11,869 nucleotides of DNA from an uncultured Collinsella sp. (lineage in GTDB: Bacteria > Actinomycetota > Coriobacteriia > Coriobacteriales > Coriobacteriaceae). Positions within the stretch are counted from its first letter, which is position 1, and every line of letters starts with the position of its first letter. Below the pieces are notes generated by a model. It saw nothing but the letters and a program-made list of their open reading frames with translations. It was not told where the DNA came from and did no database searches. Made by a program: the position numbers and the translations under genes. Location of the stretch: assembly GCA_902479205.1 (NCBI GenBank), contig CABSNX010000040.1, positions 1 through 11,869 on the forward strand. The letters are read 5' to 3'. Below, in pieces: positions 1-6,449 of the stretch.

Positions 1-1
1 C

Positions 2-1075
2 GATGACGGCCTGGTTGCCCTCGAGGTCGAGTCCGTCGACGGCCAGGACATGACCTGCGTCGTCAAGAACGACGGCCTGATCGGCGAGCGCAAGGGCGTC
101 AACATGCCCAACGTCAACATCTCGCTGCCCGCTATCACCGAGCGCGATCGTCAGGACATCCTCTTTGGCCTGACCGAGAACATCGACTACATCGCCGCTT
201 CCTTCATCCGTGACGGCGAGTCCGTCCGCGGCATCCGCGAGCTTTGCCGCGAGAACGGTGGCGAGCACGTGACGATCTTCCCGAAGATCGAGTGCGCCCT
301 GGGCGTCGAGAACTTCGACGAGATCCTCGAGGCTTCCGACGGCATCATGGTTGCCCGTGGCGACCTGGGCATCGAGATCAAGCCCGAGCTCGTTCCCCAC
401 ATCCAGAAGGAGATCATCGCCAAGTGCAACGCGGCCTACAAGCCCGTTATCACCGCTACGCAGATGCTCGACTCCATGCAGCAGAACCCGCGCCCGACGC
501 GCGCCGAGGTTGCCGACGTTGCTAACGCCATCTACGACGGCACCGACGCCGTTATGCTCTCTGGCGAGTCCGCTGCCGGTAAGTACCCGGTCGAGGCCGT
601 TAAGATGCAGGCCAGCATTGCTCTCGAGACCGAAAAGTACCTCCCGGCTCACGCTCCGCTCGAGGTTCCGGCCGATGCCCACGGCACCCGTGTTGTCAAC
701 AACGTTGTGGGTATGTCCGCTGTGAACATGGCTACCACCGTTGGCGCCAAGTGCATCACCGTGCCGACGACCACCGGTCGTACCGCTCGCCTGATTTCGC
801 ACTTCCGTCCCAACATGCCGATCTGCGCGTTCTCCCGCCACGAGTGGGCCGTCCAGCAGATGATCATGTACTGGGGCGTTATCCCGCACCAGGCCGAGAT
901 TACCCAGGGCACCGTCAACGGCACGATCGTCAAGGCGATTGAGACCGCTAAGGAGCTCGGCTACGTCAAGACCGGAGACCTGACCGTCGCCACCGCTGGC
1001 GATCCCCGCATGAGCGTCCAGCTCGAGGACAAGGTCTCCTCGACCAACGTTGCTTACGTCGCTCAGGTGCGCTAA
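2..1075 (+). CDS. pyk: Pyruvate kinase, C-terminal part (5' end outside window)
   Basis: Catalyses phosphoenolpyruvate + ADP to pyruvate + ATP, the last step of glycolysis, in the cytosol. The frame is open from base 2 and gives 357 visible residues. It starts late in the B domain and then runs through the rest of the (beta/alpha)8 A domain and the C domain. Visible landmarks (numbered from base 2) are the catalytic lysine in FPKIEC (K95), the metal-binding MVARGDLGIE stretch (GD around 120-121), and TQMLDSM from T153 followed by the NPRPTRAEVADVANAI signature helix. The protein ends in the ordinary C domain (TAGDPRMSV...), with no extra PEP-utiliser domain, so the full enzyme should be about 470-480 residues and about 115-120 N-terminal residues are missing. 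It is followed after 28 bases by an intrinsic terminator. No defect is visible in the part present. Confidence 0.97.
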   Translation, partial: DDGLVALEVESVDGQDMTCVVKNDGLIGERKGVNMPNVNISLPAITERDRQDILFGLTENIDYIAASFIRDGESVRGIRELCRENGGEHVTIFPKIECALGVENFDEILEASDGIMVARGDLGIEIKPELVPHIQKEIIAKCNAAYKPVITATQMLDSMQQNPRPTRAEVADVANAIYDGTDAVMLSGESAAGKYPVEAVKMQASIALETEKYLPAHAPLEVPADAHGTRVVNNVVGMSAVNMATTVGAKCITVPTTTGRTARLISHFRPNMPICAFSRHEWAVQQMIMYWGVIPHQAEITQGTVNGTIVKAIETAKELGYVKTGDLTVATAGDPRMSVQLEDKVSSTNVAYVAQVR

Positions 1076-1103
1076 AACGCACTTGCAAGCACACTTGCAT
1101 TGC

Positions 1104-1140
1104 AAAGGGCCCGGAAGGCATTGCCTTCCGGGCCCTTTTT
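1104..1140 (+). terminator. Intrinsic terminator of pyk
   Basis: A perfect 16-bp GC-rich stem (1104-1119 with 1123-1138) has a 3-base loop and runs into five T (1136-1140). It starts 28 bases after the pyk stop. The stem is A-rich at its foot, so it could also work weakly in the other direction, but no gene on that strand reads into it. Confidence 0.95.
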
Positions 1141-1317
1141 CTGTGCCAATGCCGGCGCACGGCAAAACACGCACTCATTTCTTTACCAAAAGCGCGAAAT
1201 CCACCCTTCGAGGCCCAAAAATAAAGTCCCAAGCGCTAAAAGTGTTCGCCCGGTGGCAAACCCACACCTTAACCGACACTGCTAAATCGTTTTAGCAAGA
1301 GTCAGATCGACCTGGTT

Positions 1318-1445
1318 TTCGGAAGTATGCGGCAAATTCTGAGACCTCCGAGCACACCTCGTTTTTTCGCAACAAAATGCCTGATAAACTAGCCTCAAAA
1401 GCCAGGTCTGCTCACAGGGTTTAGATTTTGCCGCATACTTCCGAA
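1318..1445. repeat. Inverted repeat pair, 19-bp perfect arms about 90 bp apart
   Basis: TTCGGAAGTATGCGGCAAA at 1318-1336 is the exact reverse complement of 1427-1445. Allowing one mismatch, the arms extend inwards to 23 bp (1318-1340 with 1423-1445). The right arm lies 51 bases before the ATG at 1497. The arrangement could be a pair of operator sites around the promoter of the downstream gene, a small MITE-like insertion, or a structured 5' leader. I see no clear target-site duplication just outside the arms, which counts mildly against an insertion sequence. Confidence 0.85.
1362..1390 (+). promoter_or_regulatory. Possible promoter of the nuclease-like gene
   Basis: An extended -10 candidate (TG at 1382-1383, one base, TAAACT at 1385-1390) lies 17 bases after a poor, T-only -35 (1362-1367). 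It sits between the two arms of the inverted repeat, and transcription would start near 1397, placing the right arm in the 5' leader. The match is modest and the assignment rests largely on position. Confidence 0.35.
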
Positions 1446-1496
1446 TTGACACTGGCATCGCACGGTCCAAAAGCATATTTCGACCAGGAGGACGTC

Positions 1497-2568
1497 ATGG
1501 ACCTGACGCTATGCGGTCAATCCGCCTTTAACTATTACCGTATCCCGCCGCAGGTATTAGGACTTTACCCCGCTGTCAGTCTAGACAACATGGATCGCAG
1601 GTGTTGCGCCCTTGGGAACCATGCGCTTGTTGAAGACCTTCTTCATATGCCGCTTCATCGATTTGTGTTCAGTCGCGAGCAAGTCGGATCACGGAGTTTG
1701 TTCAAGTCACACCTCCTGACCCAAGAGCCGCCTCCTGGGTCGTTTAGGCAGACTGAGCATGGGTTTGATGTCACTTCACCGGAGTTCACGCTGCTCAGCC
1801 TTGCCACGCAGGTCTCACGCAGCCAGTTACTCATGGCTTGCTACGAGATGTGCGGCTCCTTTGCAGTGTTTAAGCCCTGCGAGCGAACGCAACAACAACT
1901 CGATGAAGCTATTTCGCTTAAGCTCATTCCGCCCAGCTGCGGCTGGGAGCGAGCTAACGACACCAAGGGCAATGACACCAACTTGTGGAAGCGCACGCCG
2001 CTTCTTACCGCAGCGGATATCGCCGCGTTCGCCAAGCAGGCCGCAGGCCTGCGCGGCGTTAAGCAGCTCCGCTGGGCCGCCGAACGCATGACAGGACAGA
2101 CCGCCTCGCCCTTTGAAGTCCAGACGTCAATTCTCATCTCGCTCCCCCGCGATGAGGGCGGTCTGGGCATCGACATCACCAATAACGCGCATCCCGCTCA
2201 GCGAAGCCGCGCGTTCGCTGTATGACAAAACCTGCTGCTACGCCGATATCCTCATCGAAAGCGCCACCGACAGCATGGGCGTCATCCTTGAATGCCAAGG
2301 CCGCTCCGCCCACGACAGCGAAGCCGCGAGCCTCTCCGATGCCGAGCGCGCCACCGCACTCACAAGCATGGGCTACGACGTCATCCAAATTACCTATGAC
2401 CAGATCAAGGAGAAGAAGAGCTTCAACCACATAGCCGAGCTCATCCATAAAAAGGCTGGGCTTCCCTACACCCCAAAGACTAAACAGGAGCGCACTGCCG
2501 AAGATGCCCTGCGGCAAGAGCTACTTGTCGATTGGGTTGAGCTATTCACTGCCGGGCCGGCCAGCTAG
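1497..2568 (+). pseudogene. Frameshifted AbiEi-like / DUF559-like predicted nuclease-fold protein
   Basis: Two overlapping frames make one protein: 1497-about 2190 in one frame, then about 2190-2568 shifted by one base. The 1072-base span is 357 codons plus one extra base, as expected for a single-base insertion near GCGC (2187-2190). Without repair the protein stops at 2225. The ATG at 1497 has a perfect AGGAGG (1486-1491) five bases upstream, so I prefer it to the TTG at 1428, which lies inside the repeat arm. The N-terminal half contains FDVTSPEFTLLSLA, like the VTSP-TLLDLA stretch of AbiEi-type antitoxin/regulator proteins. The C-terminal half looks like a DUF559/Vsr-like fold: SPFE (E207), YADILIE (Asp at 2245-2247) and ILECQG (Glu at 2290), with Gln where Lys is usual, then a GYDVIQITYDQI strand-helix. 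The break falls between the first and second of these acidic residues. Function is unknown; possible roles are regulatory or defence-linked. A sequencing error is not excluded. Confidence 0.7.
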
Positions 2569-3413
2569 CAGCTAGCAATCAGGGGCAGCGCAGACACATC
2601 GGGCGATTCGACACGGGCGGCAAAACCCGCCTCGGTTAGCTCGACGACCTCGGTAAACGTTGCATCGAAAAACTCCTCGGTTAGCAAGCGATACGGCGGA
2701 TGATCGGGCTCGCCGGGGTTTTCGCGTACAATCTCGTGCATAACGCCGATGGTCTTGAGCACATACTCCTTATGGATGGGATACTGACCAAAACGCGTCG
2801 CCGCAGTATAGAGGCGATCGGTCGCGCGCGGAATCGAAACAATGCTGAGCGTCTTGCCAAACCAGTCAAAGTCGCCTTGCTTTTTAATGCGGAATTCCTC
2901 GCACGGCTTGCCGCCGTGCGCCTCCAGGTACTGGTTCACGCGGGTATTCCACACAGTATCGGCCACAAGGTGAGACCAAACGCCCAGCGTCAGATCGAGC
3001 AGCGACTGCGCCACGTCATCGGGCGCGAGCGAAAACTCACAGGCGCCGGGACCGGCAACCGGCTCGGCGTCCTTGTAACGTTGGGGATAATGCACCCGAT
3101 TGAGTCGCTCGCGTTCCTCGACAATCGAGGTGGCCTCAGCAGGTTCGCCCGCGGGTGCGCCTTTAAGCAGCGGCGCCACATAGGTATCCCAGAACTCATG
3201 CTCGCGAGGCTTAGGGATAGGCTCGGGCTTTGCAAAGTGCGTAATGCGATACGGAATGGGATCAGCGATGCCAGGGACCATATAGCCCACGAAGATATCC
3301 GGAACCACGCAGCCAAACAAAAAGGCATTGCGGTCGCGCACGCTATTGGCAAGCGCACCGCTGCGCTCCAGCAAACGCTCCGTCTGAGCGATATGAATGT
3401 TCCAGCTTGGCAT
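2565..3413 (-). CDS. Zinc-dependent phospholipase C family protein
   Basis: The 282 residues start MPSWNIH, resembling the N-terminus of bacterial Zn-dependent phospholipase C-like proteins (S1/P1 nuclease-like helical fold). Candidate metal-site or conserved residues are W4, H7, the PD at 38-39, H59 (RITHF) and H148/D152 in GVWSHLVADTVW. Known relatives hydrolyse phospholipid head groups, but many actinobacterial members are uncharacterised, and I see no N-terminal signal peptide, so a secreted toxin role is not supported. An in-frame ATG four codons upstream (3425) is possible. I chose 3413 because GGGGGTGG lies just before it and because the predicted transcription start near 3433 would leave only about 7 bases before 3425. 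It lies 79 bases after cbiO with its own probable promoter, so it is probably not part of the importer operon. Its stop overlaps the stop of the converging pseudogene. Confidence 0.72.
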   Translation of the reverse strand: MPSWNIHIAQTERLLERSGALANSVRDRNAFLFGCVVPDIFVGYMVPGIADPIPYRITHFAKPEPIPKPREHEFWDTYVAPLLKGAPAGEPAEATSIVEERERLNRVHYPQRYKDAEPVAGPGACEFSLAPDDVAQSLLDLTLGVWSHLVADTVWNTRVNQYLEAHGGKPCEEFRIKKQGDFDWFGKTLSIVSIPRATDRLYTAATRFGQYPIHKEYVLKTIGVMHEIVRENPGEPDHPPYRLLTEEFFDATFTEVVELTEAGFAARVESPDVSALPLIASC

Positions 3414-3438
3414 AGCCACCCCCATAAAAACCTGGATA

Positions 3439-3447
3439 ACTATACCA
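3439..3447 (-). promoter_or_regulatory. Extended -10 promoter of the phospholipase-like gene
   Basis: On the minus strand TG at 3447-3446, one base, then TATAGT at 3444-3439 forms a good extended -10 box. No convincing -35 is seen 17 bases upstream, which is typical of extended -10 promoters. Start of transcription would be near 3433, about 20 bases before the ATG at 3413. Confidence 0.5.
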
Positions 3448-3454
3448 TCACGGC

Positions 3455-3472
3455 AAAGCCGCGCGGGCGGCT
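3455..3472 (-). terminator. Weak hairpin after cbiO, possible terminator
   Basis: On the minus strand AGCCGC and GCGGCT (3472-3467 and 3462-3457) form a 6-bp GC-rich stem with a 4-base loop, followed by only three T in total. It lies just after the cbiO stop and before the promoter of the next gene, which is where a terminator would be expected, but the T-tract is poor. Confidence 0.35.
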
Positions 3473-3492
3473 ACGCACGCTCTACGCAGCAA

Positions 3493-4263
3493 CTATTCCG
3501 CAGCGCCGCTCTCGGTTCCATACGACGACACCGGCGCCTCGACCACATGGTGATATCGATCGATATAGATGGCGCGGGCACCCAGGCGCCACACCAAATC
3601 CTGATGATGTGTACTCATCAAGACCGTCTTGCCGGCAGCAACATAGGCCAGTAGAAAGTTGACCACGATGTCGCACGAGTCCTCGTCAAGTCCGTTGGTA
3701 GGCTCGTCGAGCACCAGGATATCCGGGTTCATCGACACCACCGCAGCCAGCGCAACGCGCTTCTTTTGCCCGCCCGAGAGCTGATAGGGAGAGACGTCGG
3801 CAAGATCGGCAACCTGGAACAGCTCCATGGCATCGCGCACGCGGCGCTCGAGCTCGTCTGCCGGCAGTCCCATTTGAGCCGGGCCAAACGCGACCTCCTC
3901 GCCCACCGTAGCGCAAAAGAGCTGCGCATCGGCGTTTTGGAACACAAAGCCCACGCATTGATGGAACCGCTGGGCCGTCGCGGAATCCTTGAGATATGCC
4001 GCATCGACCGCATGCCCGTCGAACAGGTACGCACCCGCGTCCGCGAGCTCAAGGCCGTTAATAAGGCGCATGATCGTCGTCTTGCCGCAGCCGTTGGGAC
4101 CTAGCAGGGCAACGAGCTCTCCACGGTCCACCTGCAGCGAAACGCCGTCGACCACCGTATGGCCCGCATAGGAAAACACCACGTCACGAAACTCGATGAG
4201 CGGCGTTGTTTCGACGCCAGCAGCACCGCTCGCGCCCATCGCGCCATTTGTATCGTTTGTCAA
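3493..4263 (-). CDS. cbiO: Metal ECF transporter ATP-binding protein CbiO
   Basis: ATPase subunit that powers cobalt/nickel uptake on the cytoplasmic side of the CbiM/CbiQ complex. The 256 residues carry a full ABC domain: Walker A GPNGCGKTT (55-63), Q-loop Q109 in FVFQNADAQLF, signature LSGGQ (162-166), Walker B ILVLDEP (182-188), and the switch histidine H219 in MSTHHQD. All key residues are present, so it should be active. The chosen start is TTG at 4263, with AAGGG about eight bases upstream. An ATG at 4239 (codon 9) is the alternative and would lose only the low-complexity leader. It is the third gene of the cbiM-cbiQ-cbiO unit, 44 bases after cbiQ. It appears to be the only ATPase in the unit, so a homodimer is expected, as in Cbi/Nik importers and unlike the two-ATPase vitamin ECF systems. 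Confidence 0.93.
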   Translation of the reverse strand: MTNDTNGAMGASGAAGVETTPLIEFRDVVFSYAGHTVVDGVSLQVDRGELVALLGPNGCGKTTIMRLINGLELADAGAYLFDGHAVDAAYLKDSATAQRFHQCVGFVFQNADAQLFCATVGEEVAFGPAQMGLPADELERRVRDAMELFQVADLADVSPYQLSGGQKKRVALAAVVSMNPDILVLDEPTNGLDEDSCDIVVNFLLAYVAAGKTVLMSTHHQDLVWRLGARAIYIDRYHHVVEAPVSSYGTESGAAE

Positions 4264-4307
4264 AACGTCGCCCTTCCCTACTCACATCGACGGTTCGACC
4301 GCCCGCG

Positions 4308-5144
4308 CTACAGCACCGCGCACAATACGGCGAGCAGAGCCACAACGGCCGCGCAAACGGCATCGCGCCAGCCAAAGCCGCTACGCGCGGGGGCCGGGTA
4401 CGCACCGGCAAAGCCGCGGCAGAGCATGGCCTCGTCCATCGCGCGGCTGCATTCCATCGCCTTGATAAACGTCATGCCCATGATACCCGCCAGCGAGTCG
4501 GTGCGCGAAAAACCCGCAGGCGCGGAACCGACGCTGCGCAGCATGACCGATTCGCACAGATCGTGCGCCGTGCGTCCCAGCACCTCGATATGCTTGAGTG
4601 CCATATCAAAGGTAAAGATAACCTCGTCGGGCAGGTGCAGCATCTTAAGCGCCGCCGACATGCGGCTCCAGGTGAGCGTCCACGAAACGCCCAGTACCAG
4701 CGACACATTAATAAACGTCTTGAGCGCGATCTTGAGCATGGCGCCCGCGGCAGAAGCGCCCAGCAGCAGGGCAGGCAGCGCCAGAACCACGGCAAGCCCC
4801 GCGGCAGCCAACGCCGGCACAAAAGTCGCCCGCAGTCCGCGCACCGGGCGCACCGCGACCAGCACCAGCGCGATAGCCGCCATCAGCATCAGGTACAGCG
4901 GGCGCTGCGTCAGACACACGCACAGGACGCAAACGAACATCCCCACCAGGCGCACCGGAGCCGAAACGGAAGAAAGGGCGCGGTCGATCATCGACCCGCC
5001 CTCGTGTGCGCCGCCGCCTAGGCGAACCCGCTCAAGCAGGCTCGCCAGGTGCAGGACGTTCTTTTGCATCACGCGATGCCGAGCCCCCACGGGCTCATAT
5101 CGCTCCTCGGCCGCAAGCCAACTAGGCAGCTCGACCATCTGCAT
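4308..5144 (-). CDS. cbiQ: Metal ECF transporter transmembrane protein CbiQ (EcfT)
   Basis: Integral membrane coupling subunit linking the CbiO ATPase to the metal-binding CbiM. The 278 residues have a cytoplasmic N-terminus of about 60 residues, then hydrophobic segments around 65-100 and 105-155, a charged amphipathic region (SRMSAALKMLHLPDEVIFTFDMALKHIEVLG) typical of EcfT coupling helices, and a last hydrophobic segment at the C-terminus. Of the two short Ala-Arg-Gly coupling motifs known in EcfT proteins, the second is visible as CRG in AMLCRGFAG and the first is degenerate (LRSVG). The ATG at 5144 is four bases after the cbiM stop, so translation is probably coupled. A second ATG at 5138 cannot be excluded. 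It lies in the same operon as cbiM and cbiO. Confidence 0.9.
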   Translation of the reverse strand: MQMVELPSWLAAEERYEPVGARHRVMQKNVLHLASLLERVRLGGGAHEGGSMIDRALSSVSAPVRLVGMFVCVLCVCLTQRPLYLMLMAAIALVLVAVRPVRGLRATFVPALAAAGLAVVLALPALLLGASAAGAMLKIALKTFINVSLVLGVSWTLTWSRMSAALKMLHLPDEVIFTFDMALKHIEVLGRTAHDLCESVMLRSVGSAPAGFSRTDSLAGIMGMTFIKAMECSRAMDEAMLCRGFAGAYPAPARSGFGWRDAVCAAVVALLAVLCAVL

Positions 5145-5148
5145 GCGC

Positions 5149-6204
5149 TCAGTTTTCCTTAACCGTCAGCGAGATCAGGCGGAATACGATGGTGAGCACC
5201 GCCACGCCAATCACGCCCGAAAGAATATACATGGCAGCCTGGCCGCCAAAGCCAAGGCCCTGTTCCTCGGAATAGGCCTGCAGGTAATCACCCGTGGGCA
5301 GCGCGTCGGCAAAGGTCGGAGTATCGAGGCCGACCGAAGCCTGCAGGCTGTCGTCGCCAGCCTCCTGAACGGCAGTCGCGGCGCCCTCGGCGTCCCACTC
5401 GCCCCAGGCGTCTCCGGTGGCCAGCAGGCCCAGCGGCGTGGCCACCACGAGCACGGCGACCAGAATGAGCGTGGGAATCAGGGAAGTCTTCTTGGCGGTA
5501 CCATCGGCGGCAAGCTGGCCATCGACGGCCTCGGGCCCGACGATAATGCTCGGCGCCGTCTTCTTAATGAAACCGTAGATCGCAGCCGTCGCCACGCCCT
5601 CGACCACGCCGGCAACCAGCATATGCGGGATCAGCATGGCCGGAATGGAAACGGACAGCGGGAAGGGGCAGTACAGCGGAGCACCCGAGGCGTTGGTGAA
5701 GAGCATCGGCTGAATACCAAACTCGATTGCCGCGCACAGGGCCGCCAGGCACAGGCCGACCCAGCCGCTTACGATGGCCGAAACCGAGATGCCCCAGCTC
5801 TTGTCGTGCAAACGGCTGTTGAGCGCACGGAACACGATAGCAGCGGCAAACGGCAGCACGAAGGCCATGTTAAAGCAGTTGGCGCCAAAGGACAGGATGC
5901 CGCCGTCGCCAAACAGCAGCGCCTGCAGCGCCAGCGCGACCGAGACGGCAATGGCAGCAGCCTCGGGGCCTAGCAGCAGCGCGATGAGCGCGCCACCAAC
6001 GGCGTGACCAGTGGTACCGCCGGGCAGCGGCACGTTGAACATCATGAGCAAGAAGGAGAATGCGGCGCAGATGCCCAGGAACGCCATGTGCTCGCGATCG
6101 AGCGTGGCGCGCACCTTCTTGATGCAGTGAACCCAAACGGGCACCATTGCCACCGCCATGACGGCATCGGTCTGCGGAGACAGATAATTATCTGGAATGT
6201 GCAT
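5149..6204 (-). CDS. cbiM: Metal-binding permease CbiM/NikM with fused CbiN-like C-terminus
   Basis: Substrate-binding membrane subunit of the cobalt/nickel ECF importer. It starts MHIPDNYL: H2 and the free N-terminus form the metal site in this family, and H67 in PGGTTGHAVGG is at the position of the second histidine ligand known from NikM. Several hydrophobic segments follow to about residue 215. The last about 110 residues add a helix (243-262, ending ATPLGLLATG), a soluble loop with GEWDAEG, and a final helix (324-346). That layout is a CbiN/NikN-like (PDGLE-type) unit fused to CbiM, which explains the absence of a separate cbiN. The start at 6204 has GGGAGG five bases before it and is fixed by the need for His at position 2. 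Sequence alone does not separate Co from Ni, but the NikR-like operator upstream favours nickel. Confidence 0.93.
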   Translation of the reverse strand: MHIPDNYLSPQTDAVMAVAMVPVWVHCIKKVRATLDREHMAFLGICAAFSFLLMMFNVPLPGGTTGHAVGGALIALLLGPEAAAIAVSVALALQALLFGDGGILSFGANCFNMAFVLPFAAAIVFRALNSRLHDKSWGISVSAIVSGWVGLCLAALCAAIEFGIQPMLFTNASGAPLYCPFPLSVSIPAMLIPHMLVAGVVEGVATAAIYGFIKKTAPSIIVGPEAVDGQLAADGTAKKTSLIPTLILVAVLVVATPLGLLATGDAWGEWDAEGAATAVQEAGDDSLQASVGLDTPTFADALPTGDYLQAYSEEQGLGFGGQAAMYILSGVIGVAVLTIVFRLISLTVKEN

Positions 6205-6261
6205 GTACGCCTCCCGGTTATCGGCGCACGGAATTGCAACGCCGCTTAAATCACCTTAAGA

Positions 6262-6289
6262 GTGTTACGTATTGTTAGATTCGTAACAC
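6262..6289. promoter_or_regulatory. Probable NikR operator (GTGTTAC-N14-GTAACAC)
   Basis: A perfect palindrome with 7-bp arms at 6262-6268 and 6283-6289 and a 14-base centre; the arms extend by one more pair on each inner side only if G6269 and C6282 are counted. It lies ten bases after the -10 box of the cbiM promoter, covering the region from just after the start of transcription, where a repressor would block initiation or escape. The half-site and spacing match, as I recall, the operator type described for Geobacter-like NikR, the nickel-responsive ribbon-helix-helix repressor. No nikR gene is in this window. Confidence 0.7.
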
Positions 6290-6299
6290 GCCGCGGGCT

Positions 6300-6328
6300 A
6301 TCATAGCAAAACGGCGCACTGCCGACAA
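6300..6328 (-). promoter_or_regulatory. Promoter of cbiMQO
   Basis: On the minus strand TTGTCG (6328-6323, four of six to TTGACA), a 17-base spacer and TATGAT (6305-6300, five of six to TATAAT). Transcription would start near 6293, leaving a leader of about 90 bases that includes the palindromic operator. The -35 and spacer overlap the terminator of pheT. Confidence 0.7.
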
Positions 6329-6342
6329 AGCAGCACGCCGTT
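6308..6342 (-). terminator. Intrinsic terminator of pheST
   Basis: On the minus strand a 13-bp stem (6342-6330 with 6322-6310, two G-U pairs) has a 7-base loop and ends in a short T-run (TTTT, 6311-6308). It lies about 107 bases after the pheT stop. The loop, TTTGTCG, contains the -35 hexamer of the cbiM promoter. Confidence 0.75.
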
Positions 6343-6449
6343 ATGTAATGCGCGTGTCATATATGCAGGCTCAGCGGTGTCTCATACCGAGCATAGCGGT
6401 CACGTAGGACTCAGCAGCAGCCACAGCTGACCTATACCCAGCGCAAATC

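Larger units (their letters stand above)
1141..1496. other. Gene-free intergenic stretch between pyk terminator and nuclease-like pseudogene
   Basis: No credible coding sequence is seen here. The stretch holds a 7-bp hairpin (1280-1286 with 1291-1297, loop TCGT, no T-run), the long inverted repeat described separately (1318-1445), a second nested inverted repeat (GACCTGGTTTT at 1309-1319 against AAAAGCCAGGTC at 1397-1408, one bulged base), a possible promoter (1362-1390), and the ribosome binding site AGGAGG at 1486-1491. It is visibly more AT-rich than the flanking genes. Confidence 0.6.

Noticed and set aside
1280..1297. Hairpin TGCTAAA-TCGT-TTTAGCA as a terminator
   Set aside because: There is no T-run after the stem on either strand, and pyk already has a strong terminator upstream.
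1318..1445. CRISPR-type repeat
   Set aside because: Only two copies, in opposite orientation, with no regular spacers and no cas genes.
4159..5973. A 604-codon + strand frame opposite cbiO, cbiQ and cbiM
   Set aside because: It is Arg/Ser/Ala-rich, spans three real genes on the other strand, and has no motif or ribosome binding site of note.
6205..6449. Cobalamin riboswitch upstream of cbiM
   Set aside because: I looked for a B12-box-like GCCACTG motif and the long conserved fold and saw neither; the leader is only about 90 bases from the predicted start, and the palindrome fits a protein operator better.
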